Positions 57,905 to 64,000 of a DNA stretch of 64,000 nt are shown piece by piece. How positions within the stretch are numbered: the first letter of the stretch is position 1; every line of letters begins with the position of its first letter. This DNA comes from Pseudaminobacter sp040045035 (GTDB lineage Bacteria; Pseudomonadota; Alphaproteobacteria; Rhizobiales; Rhizobiaceae), in NCBI RefSeq assembly GCF_040045035.1, contig NZ_JBDZDS010000009.1, positions 1 through 64,000 on the forward strand, read 5' to 3'. Position numbers and translations under genes: made by a program. The notes under the pieces were generated by a model. It worked only from the letters and a program-made list of their open reading frames with translations. It had not been told where the DNA came from and made no database searches.

Positions 57905-59614
57905 TCAGCCGATGATGCGGTTGGCCGCCGACACCACCGCCTCGAGCGAGGCTGCGACGATGTTGGTGTTGATGCCCACGCCGAAGGTGCGCCCGCCCGG
58001 ATGCTCGACCTCCATGTAGCAGACGGCCGAGGCGTTCGAGCCGCGCTGGATCGAGTGCTCGGAATAGTCGAGCACCGAGAGCGGCACGCCGATATGGCGC
58101 GAGAGCGCGTCGACGAAGCCGTCCACGGGGCCGTTGCCGGTGCCGGTGATGGAGACTTCCTTGCCGTTGTCGACGATGGTCGCCTCCACCACGCGCTGGC
58201 CCTTGTTGGCCGTGTCGGGATAGGTGTGGTGGTCGACGAATTTCAGCCGCGCGCCGGGCTGGTCCACATAGCGCTCGATGAAGCGCTCATGGATACGCTT
58301 GGGCGACACTTCCTTGCCCTCGGAGTCGGTGATTGCCTGGATGTCCTGGCTGAACTCGACCTGCAGGCTGCGTGGCAGGTTGAGGCCATAGTCGGCCTGC
58401 AGCACATAGGCGATGCCGCCCTTGCCGGACTGCGAGTTGATGCGGATGATCGCCTCGTAGGAGCGGCCCACGTCCTGCGGGTCGATCGGCAGGTAGGGCA
58501 CTTCCCACAGGGGCTTGTTGGCGGTCTTGATCGCCTTCATGCCCTTGTTGATGGCGTCCTGGTGCGAGCCGGAGAAGGCCGTGTAGACCAGCTCGCCGAC
58601 GTAAGGGTGACGCTCGGCGATCTTCAGCTGGTTGCAGTATTCGTAAACGTCCTTCATCCGGTTGATGTCGGAGCAGTCCAGCTCGGGATCGACGCCCTGC
58701 GTGAACATGTTCAGCGCCAGGTTGACGATGTCGACATTGCCGGTGCGCTCGCCATTGCCGAACAGCGTGCCCTCGACGCGATCGGCGCCGGCCATCAGCG
58801 CCAGCTCGGTGGCGGCCACGCCCGTGCCGCGGTCGTTGTGCGGATGCAGCGAGATGATCAGGTTCTCGCGGTTGTCGAGATGCCGGATCATCCACTCGAT
58901 GCGGTCGGCATAGGTGTTGGGCGTTGCCATCTCGACCGTCGACGGCAGGTTGAGGATCAGCTTGTTTTCAGGCGTCGGCTTTACGATCTCGGCCACCGCG
59001 TTGCAGATCTCCAGCGCCACTTCCAGCTCGGTGCCGGTAAAGCTCTCGGGCGAATACTGGAAGCGATAGCCACCGCCGGCCTTGGCCGCCATGTCGGTGA
59101 TCATCTTGGCGGCGTCGGTCGCGATCTGCTTGATGCCGGCAACGTCCTTGGCGAAGACGACGCGGCGCTGCAACTCGCTGGTGGAATTGTAGAAATGAAC
59201 GATGGGGCGATGCGCGCCCTGGAGCGCCTCGAAGGTGCGGGCGATCAGCTCCGGGCGGCACTGCACCAGCACCTGCAGGGACACGTCATCGGGAACGTTG
59301 CCTTCCTCGACGCACCAGCGGTTGAAGTCGAAATCGGTCTGCGAGGCCGAGGGGAAGCCGACTTCGATCTCCTTGAAGCCCATGTCGAGCAGCAGCTTGA
59401 ACATGCGCACCTTGCGGTCGTGGCCCATCGGATCGACCAGGGACTGGTTGCCGTCGCGCAGGTCGACCGAACACCAGATCGGCGCCTTGTCGATGGTCTT
59501 CGAGGGCCAGGTGCGGTCGGGCAGATCGATCTTGGGGTAGGGCTCGTACTTGATGCCGGCCGTCGGCATGCCGTGGCGGCTGGATACGACGGGTTCCGAA
59601 GTCATCTTGTTCAT
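57905..59614 (-). CDS. leuA: 2-isopropylmalate synthase
   Basis: A 569-residue enzyme of the long LeuA type, catalysing acetyl-CoA plus 2-oxoisovalerate to 2-isopropylmalate, the first step of leucine synthesis. DLRDGNQSLVDPM (near 60), the metal-binding HPHNDRGTGVAATELALMAGADRVEGTLFGNGERTGN block and the C-terminal regulatory domain (TGTGNGPVDGFVDALSRHIG; GSNASAVCYMEV) are present. The ATG at 59614 (MNKMTSEP) is chosen; 59605 is an alternative. It is expected to be feedback-inhibited by leucine. Confidence 0.95.
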   Translation of the reverse strand: MNKMTSEPVVSSRHGMPTAGIKYEPYPKIDLPDRTWPSKTIDKAPIWCSVDLRDGNQSLVDPMGHDRKVRMFKLLLDMGFKEIEVGFPSASQTDFDFNRWCVEEGNVPDDVSLQVLVQCRPELIARTFEALQGAHRPIVHFYNSTSELQRRVVFAKDVAGIKQIATDAAKMITDMAAKAGGGYRFQYSPESFTGTELEVALEICNAVAEIVKPTPENKLILNLPSTVEMATPNTYADRIEWMIRHLDNRENLIISLHPHNDRGTGVAATELALMAGADRVEGTLFGNGERTGNVDIVNLALNMFTQGVDPELDCSDINRMKDVYEYCNQLKIAERHPYVGELVYTAFSGSHQDAINKGMKAIKTANKPLWEVPYLPIDPQDVGRSYEAIIRINSQSGKGGIAYVLQADYGLNLPRSLQVEFSQDIQAITDSEGKEVSPKRIHERFIERYVDQPGARLKFVDHHTYPDTANKGQRVVEATIVDNGKEVSITGTGNGPVDGFVDALSRHIGVPLSVLDYSEHSIQRGSNASAVCYMEVEHPGGRTFGVGINTNIVAASLEAVVSAANRIIG

Positions 59615-59641
59615 TCTCGATCTCGTTCTCTCTGCCGCCAT

Positions 59642-60065
59642 GCGCGGATGCGCGTCGTCAGGCGGTCTTAAACCAGAAATTCAGTTCGGTTGTGAAGAGC
59701 AAAGGAGCATCTGCCTGGCGGCATTTCGACCGCCGGACGCTCCTTCAACGAGCCCGGCGATCGCCGATAAGGCCGAGAAGAAGAAGCGTAGCCGAAAGCG
59801 CGCGCGCGGTCTCGGCCGCGAAAGCGGTCGGACGGGAGGCGAGCTTGTTCGGACGCGATGTCATGCCGCGCTTCATACAGGAGCTACGCTGCGGAAGCAA
59901 GGGGCGCCGGCGCCTCCATCCCCCTTGAGGGGAGGGTGCCGAGCGAAGCGAGGCGGGAGGGCAGGCCCAAGCAGCGCTCTGGCGCAACCTCTGACGGCAG
60001 GCGCGTTGGAGGAAGCGCGGTTCGGGTCTATGCTGGCCGGCGTGCAGACGGAGGAAGGGGCAGCG
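59642..60065. other. gene-free stretch between leuA and the ICMT-like gene
   Basis: No convincing gene. A short GC-rich inverted segment (CCCTTGAGGGG near 59931) resembles dispersed repeat debris. The leuA promoter should lie at its left end. Confidence 0.35.
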
Positions 60066-60725
60066 ATGAAGGTGACGCCCGTTTTGGCCCTGTTCAGCAT
60101 TGGCGGCACGCTGGCCTATCTCGGGCTGGCGATCCTCGGCAAGGGTGGGTTTGCCGCCTTTTTCGGAAACCCGGCCCTGGTAGCGCTGGCGGTGATCCTG
60201 CTGGTGATGGCCGGCGTTGCGCTTTTCACCCAGGGCAACCTGAGTTCCGGCGAGCGCGAGGATCGCGCCAACCGCTGGGTTCTCGTGGCCTTCGGGTTGC
60301 TTGGGGTGGTCGCCGGCTATCTGCCGGCCTACACCGACCGGATCGACTTCTGGACCATCGACGGCCAGCCGCTGCGCTGGATCGGCGTGGCACTGTTCGC
60401 CATTGGCGGCGCGCTGCGCCTTTGGCCGGTCTTCGTGCTGGGGCGCAGGTTCAGCGGGCTGGTCGCCATCCAGCCGGGGCACAGGCTGGTGACGACCGGC
60501 ATATACCGGGTCATCCGCAATCCCAGCTATCTCGGCATGCTCATCACGGCGCTGGGATGGTCGCTGGCGTTCCGGTCCGGCGTCGGCGTGCTGCTGACCG
60601 TGCTGCTTCTGCCGCCTCTCGTCGTGCGCATCCGCGCCGAGGAGGCGATGCTGCGGAGCCAGTTCGGGGAGGAGTACGATGCCTATTTCGCTCGGACGTG
60701 GCGGCTGGTGCCGGGGATTTACTAG
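60066..60725 (+). CDS. isoprenylcysteine carboxyl methyltransferase-like membrane protein
   Basis: A 219-residue membrane protein with about six hydrophobic segments. The C-terminal motif GHRLVTTGIYRVIRNPSYLGMLI ... LRSQFGEEYDAYFARTWRLVPG, with the conserved R-N-P-x-Y and E-E-x-x, is typical of the ICMT/PEMT family of S-adenosylmethionine-dependent membrane methyltransferases. The bacterial substrate is usually unknown. A GAGGAAGGGG RBS precedes the ATG. Confidence 0.82.
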   Translation: MKVTPVLALFSIGGTLAYLGLAILGKGGFAAFFGNPALVALAVILLVMAGVALFTQGNLSSGEREDRANRWVLVAFGLLGVVAGYLPAYTDRIDFWTIDGQPLRWIGVALFAIGGALRLWPVFVLGRRFSGLVAIQPGHRLVTTGIYRVIRNPSYLGMLITALGWSLAFRSGVGVLLTVLLLPPLVVRIRAEEAMLRSQFGEEYDAYFARTWRLVPGIY

Positions 60726-60734
60726 GGGCCGGCC

Positions 60735-61823
60735 TCACTCCCTCACCAGCTTCGCCACCAGCCGCGCGACCGAGGGACCGAAGATCAGAACGAACAGAAA
60801 GCGCGCGGTCTGCAGCGCCATGATGAAGGAGAGGTTCACATTGCTGGAAGCGGCGGCGATGATGGCCACCGAATCCATGCCGCCGGGGCTCGTCGCCAGG
60901 TAGGCGGTGAGCGGATCGACGCCGAGATAGTGGCTGAGCATCCAGGCGAGGCCGCCGCAGAAGGCCATCAGCGCCAGGATCGACATGATGATCTGCGGCA
61001 GGGCGCGGGTGGCGTGGATGAGGATGCCGCGGGTGAAATTCAGCCCGACGGTCCAGCCGATCAGCGCGTAGCTGATGGCGAGCAGCCATTCCGGCAACTG
61101 GAACGTCACCAGCCCGCCCAGATGCAGCGCCACGCCCAGGATCATGCTGCCGAGGAAGAAGGGCGAGGGCAGGCGCAGCCAGCGCCCGGCCAGTCCGCCG
61201 ACGACCGCGACGCCGATGGTCGACAGGAAGGCCGGCCATTGGATGGGCGGGAACCACGGCACGGGCGGCAGCTCGACGCCCGAGGTTTCCACCCACAGCC
61301 GCGCGATGAAGGCGGCGGCGACCGAGACGAAGATGACGCGCATATATTGCATGAAGGCGACGAGGCGGGCGTCGGCTCCGAAGGCGCCGGCCATCAGCAC
61401 CATGGCGGTGGAGGCGCCCGGCGCCGTGCCCCAAACAGCGGTGGTGCCGGGCAGGATCTTCCAGCGGCTGATGAGCCAGCCGAGGAAGCTGGACGCCGCC
61501 AGCGTGGCGAGCACCGAGCCGACGAAAAGCGGCCAGTCGTGCAGGAAGGAGACGAAGATCTCGAACTCGATGGAGGCGGCCACGAGGCAGCCGATGACGG
61601 CCTGCGCGGCGTAGAAGATCGGACGCGGCAGCCGCACGGTGGCGCCATTGGTACCGGCGACGATGGCGGCGAGCATCGGCCCGATCAGCAATGCGGCGGG
61701 CAGGTTCGCAAGCTCCAGAAGGCCGGCGAGGATGAGCGAAAGCAGCAGGATGACGCCCCACTGCAGGCCGGGCGCCAGGCGGGCCAGGGGCTCCGAGGCG
61801 GTGCTTTGGGCTGACGTCTCCAT
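60735..61823 (-). CDS. AbrB-type membrane protein (putative transport regulator/permease)
   Basis: A 362-residue protein with about ten membrane segments arranged as two related halves; the LIGPMLAAIVAG near residue 45 and FFLGSMILGVALHLGG near 210 mark the duplicated AbrB domain. This family is often annotated as ammonia-monooxygenase-like or as an AbrB duplication, a misleading name, and its substrate is not known. The ATG at 61823 is chosen. Confidence 0.75.
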   Translation of the reverse strand: METSAQSTASEPLARLAPGLQWGVILLLSLILAGLLELANLPAALLIGPMLAAIVAGTNGATVRLPRPIFYAAQAVIGCLVAASIEFEIFVSFLHDWPLFVGSVLATLAASSFLGWLISRWKILPGTTAVWGTAPGASTAMVLMAGAFGADARLVAFMQYMRVIFVSVAAAFIARLWVETSGVELPPVPWFPPIQWPAFLSTIGVAVVGGLAGRWLRLPSPFFLGSMILGVALHLGGLVTFQLPEWLLAISYALIGWTVGLNFTRGILIHATRALPQIIMSILALMAFCGGLAWMLSHYLGVDPLTAYLATSPGGMDSVAIIAAASSNVNLSFIMALQTARFLFVLIFGPSVARLVAKLVRE

Positions 61824-62053
61824 GGATGCTCCGTGTTCCTGCCGGGCCCGCTTCGGCGAAAACGGCACCATTTCCCCTTACGCGATTCCTGCGCCCGAGC
61901 GAACGGCCGGCTTGCGCTCGATAGCTGGTCCAGGCACGGCGAGGTGCTCCACCTAAGGGCGGACACGGGCGCAAATTGCGCGCGGCGCACTTTTTTTTTA
62001 GCATGAAACCATGAGACGGCGCGGCGGGTTGGCGCGATCGACTGGAGGTACCG

Positions 62054-62686
62054 ATGTCGTTGCACAGGTGTCTTCCTCGTCTTGCCCTCGGAATTCAGCT
62101 GGCCGCGCTCGCCGGTCCGGCGCTGGCGGACGGCAATTCGCGGTCCGTCCCGACGCCGACAGAGACCAGCAACGCCGACCCCGCCCAGCCAACACCTCCG
62201 AACCCGGCGCCGGCAGAGCCGTTGCGCAAACTGCTGCAGCCGGATCAGCCATTCTGCTACGGCGTCGACTACGATCAGGCATTTCTCGACCAGAATGCCG
62301 ACCAGCAGACGGTGTCGATCCGCGTCTCTCGCGGGCCGGCAGAAATTGCCGCTTACCGCACCCGCAAGTCGAAGAGCTGGCCGAATGGCGCCAACATCGC
62401 CGTTGCCGTGAAGACACGGGAAGGCACCGACGCGGTCCAGCAGAGCTACACCTGTTCGCCGGAGGGGGAGCAGTGGCGCTGCGTCTCCAACGCGTCGGCC
62501 GATGCGGCCTGCGAGATGCTGACGCGGGAAGTCTTTCTGAACCAGGGCGCGGAGAACACGATCATGCTCGGCAATCCCAGCGACGGCCTGCCCAGTGTCG
62601 AGCTGTGCTCGAAGCTCGACGCCAGCGAGACCGCCGACAAGAGTTTTCAGCTGAAGCCGATGTCGCTTTCGGAGTGCGGGCTCTGA
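62054..62686 (+). CDS. secreted protein of unknown function
   Basis: A 210-residue protein with a signal peptide (hydrophobic segment to GPALADGN, about residue 27) followed by a proline- and alanine-rich linker (PTPTETSNADPAQPTPPNP). A periplasmic domain with cysteines at QPFCYGVD, YTCSPEGEQWRCVS and AACEML probably forms disulphides. I recognise no function. The DNA before it is AT-rich, with a T run at 61991. Confidence 0.65.
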   Translation: MSLHRCLPRLALGIQLAALAGPALADGNSRSVPTPTETSNADPAQPTPPNPAPAEPLRKLLQPDQPFCYGVDYDQAFLDQNADQQTVSIRVSRGPAEIAAYRTRKSKSWPNGANIAVAVKTREGTDAVQQSYTCSPEGEQWRCVSNASADAACEMLTREVFLNQGAENTIMLGNPSDGLPSVELCSKLDASETADKSFQLKPMSLSECGL

Positions 62687-62713
62687 GGCGCGCCGCGCCG
62701 CTGGAAAATGCCT

Positions 62714-63640
62714 TCAGGCGAACGGCACGGCGGTGGTGCCCTTGGGCAGCTTGGCCTCGTCGTCCGGCTCGACGTGGATGGTCACGCGCACGGAGGGGAT
62801 TTCGGCTTTCAGCGCTTCCTCGATGCGGTCGCAGATGACGTGGCTGTCGCCCACGCTCATCTCGGCCTCGACGACGAGGTGGAACTCGATGAAGACGGCG
62901 CGGCCGGCGATGCGCGTCTTGAGATCGTGCACCTCGATCGCGCCCTTGGAGTTGGCCGAGATGACGTCGCGGATGCGCAGCGTCTCCTCGTGGTCTACGG
63001 CGACGTCCATCAGGCCCTGCAGCGAGGAGCCGATCACGTGCCAGCCCTGCCACAGGATGTTGAGCGCCACGATGACGGCGAGTGCCGGGTCGAGGATGGT
63101 CCAGCCGGTCAGGACCGCGCCGACCAGGCCGATGATGACGCCCACGGAGGTGATGACGTCGGTCATGATGTGCTGGCCGTCGGCGAGCAGCGCAGGGTAG
63201 CGATGCCGCCGGCCGTTGCGGATCAGCAGCTGCGCCCAGCCGGCATTGACGGCCGCCGCCGCGCCGTTGATGGCAAGGCCGAGCCATGGTTGTTCTAGCG
63301 CGCGAGGCTCCTGCCAGGCGAACCAGACCTCGCGCAGGATGAGCAGGGCCGCCAGCACGATCAGCACGCCTTCGAGCACAGCGGAAAAATATTCTGCCTT
63401 GTGGTGGCCGTAGGGGTGGTCCTGGTCGGCAGGCTTGTGGCTGACGCGAATGGCCCAGAAAGCCGCCGCCGCGGCGATGACGTTGACCACCGATTCCAGC
63501 GCATCCGAATAGAGCGCGACCGAGCCGGTCAGGTGATAGGCGAGATATTTCAGCCCCATCACGCCGAAGGCGACGGCGATGGACCATGCGGCCAGGCGCT
63601 GGATCTTTTCCTTGGACGTCATGCTCTTCACTTTTGCCAT
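62714..63640 (-). CDS. cation diffusion facilitator (CDF) metal exporter
   Basis: A 308-residue CDF/ZitB-type transporter. Membrane segments at the start carry the metal-site ALYSDALESVVN (near 48-60). The family HPYGHHKAEYF motif (near 84-94) and the second site HIMTDVITSVGV (near 155) follow, and the cytoplasmic ferredoxin-like domain carries IEVHDLKTR and the LVVEAEMSVGDSHVICDRIE segment. It probably exports Zn, Fe or Mn against protons. The ATG at 63640 is preferred. Confidence 0.9.
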   Translation of the reverse strand: MAKVKSMTSKEKIQRLAAWSIAVAFGVMGLKYLAYHLTGSVALYSDALESVVNVIAAAAAFWAIRVSHKPADQDHPYGHHKAEYFSAVLEGVLIVLAALLILREVWFAWQEPRALEQPWLGLAINGAAAAVNAGWAQLLIRNGRRHRYPALLADGQHIMTDVITSVGVIIGLVGAVLTGWTILDPALAVIVALNILWQGWHVIGSSLQGLMDVAVDHEETLRIRDVISANSKGAIEVHDLKTRIAGRAVFIEFHLVVEAEMSVGDSHVICDRIEEALKAEIPSVRVTIHVEPDDEAKLPKGTTAVPFA

Positions 63641-63661
63641 GGCGGTCGCCGTTCCGGGCGT

Positions 63662-63712
63662 CAAAAAAACGGAGGCATGGTTCCCATGCTTATGCCATGG
63701 GAACCATGCCTC
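63662..63712 (-). terminator. strong rho-independent terminator after trpE(G)
   Basis: Two perfectly complementary 17-base arms (63672-63688 and 63696-63712, starting GAGGCATGG) enclose a seven-base loop, followed on the minus strand by CGTTTTTTT. It ends trpE(G) transcription and insulates the CDF gene downstream. Confidence 0.9.
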
Positions 63713-63746
63713 ATTATGTCAAATGCGGTGTCCGGTCGACTCCGGT

Positions 63747-64000
63747 TTACGCCGCCTTTTCCTTGGCCTTGCGCGGCATGTGGGCGACCACGTTCTCGAT
63801 CATGCGCATGCCCGCGTTCTGGCCCAGCGTCATAATCGATTCGGGGTGGAACTGCACCGCGGCAACGGGTTCCCTTTTGTGCTCGAAGGCCATGATGACG
63901 CCGTCATCCGTCTCGGCGGTGACGACGAAATCCTCCGGCAGACGGGCAGGGTCGGCGAAGATCGAGTGGTAGCGGCCGACCGTGACCTCCTGTGGCAGGC
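63747..64000 (-). CDS. trpE: C-terminal end of anthranilate synthase TrpE(G) (partial)
   Basis: The last 84 codons of a gene continuing beyond the window: PARLPEDFVVTAETDDGVIMAFEHKREPVAAVQFHPES followed by IMTLGQNAGMRMIENVV. The Q-F-H-P-E-S motif holds the catalytic His and Glu of a glutamine amidotransferase (TrpG). In rhizobia TrpE and TrpG are fused, so this is most likely the C-terminus of TrpE(G); a separate TrpG or PabA is possible. It makes anthranilate for tryptophan synthesis. Confidence 0.8.
   Translation of the reverse strand, partial: LPQEVTVGRYHSIFADPARLPEDFVVTAETDDGVIMAFEHKREPVAAVQFHPESIMTLGQNAGMRMIENVVAHMPRKAKEKAA

Noticed and set aside
58001..59671. Long open frame on the + strand opposite leuA
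   Set aside because: It is antisense to an unmistakable leuA; long antisense frames are expected in GC-rich codon-biased DNA.
1..64000. CRISPR arrays, rRNA genes or a replication origin
   Set aside because: No regularly spaced repeats, rRNA signatures or origin-type iterons were found on reading the window.

Overview
The window looks like a chromosomal segment of an alphaproteobacterium of the order Hyphomicrobiales (Rhizobiales), most likely a Phyllobacteriaceae/Mesorhizobium-type organism. The evidence is high GC, the CtrA-ChpT-SciP-EipA cell-cycle neighbourhood, GANTC (CcrM-type) sites at ctrA, a long-form LeuA, a C-terminal glutamine-amidotransferase end of a fused TrpE(G), and two copies of a short palindromic repeat of a kind I associate with rhizobia. 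The genus is inference only; no rRNA gene is present.

Layout. (1) 1-3302: the end of an IS21-type element, then a btuFCD-type ABC importer on the minus strand behind a clear cobalamin riboswitch. (2) 4387-17592: a catabolic region with PaaG- and PaaH-like enzymes, an IclR-family regulator, an acyl-CoA ligase, two crotonase-fold enzymes, a thiolase, an SDR and a complete branched-chain-amino-acid-type ABC importer. A 15-bp palindrome, TTCYGCAnWGCRGAA, lies before paaH, between iclR and the ligase operon, and before the importer operon, with a weaker copy before paaG. This suggests one regulon that imports an unknown carboxylic acid, activates it to a CoA thioester and degrades it by beta-oxidation-type steps.

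(3) About 17600-38303: a mosaic genomic island ending exactly at an intact elongator tRNA-Met gene, with a large serine recombinase whose reading frame runs into the tRNA. Its left part (18366-29145) is a mirror-image structure. Two inverted copies of a two-gene module (a protein resembling the RarA/MgsA C-terminal domain plus a tyrosine recombinase) point outwards. Each is followed by different cargo: a CoiA-like nuclease on the left; an XRE regulator, a membrane protein and an EVE-HNH nuclease on the right. Each arm ends in the same 24-bp sequence (23/24 matches). The left module carries frameshifts. The right part (29182-35979) is a defence operon: Vsr, RHH regulator, C5-cytosine methyltransferase, MORC/MutL-type GHKL ATPase, Z1 ATPase and a DUF4420-like PD-(D/E)XK protein. 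It resembles the Mza architecture but has no AIPR gene.

(4) 38624-64000: core chromosome. It holds a Gfo/Idh/MocA oxidoreductase, mnmA, the cell-cycle block (sciP, fliJ-like, ctrA, a single-domain receiver, chpT, eipA), an rRNA/tRNA methyltransferase, an ArsR regulator, a HugZ-like protein, a small GNAT-SDR-CaiB operon, glutathionyl-hydroquinone reductase, Nudix, metallophosphoesterase, alpha/beta hydrolase, a membrane-anchored wHTH-TPR protein, leuA, an ICMT-like methyltransferase, an AbrB-type permease, a CDF metal exporter and the end of trpE(G) with a strong terminator.
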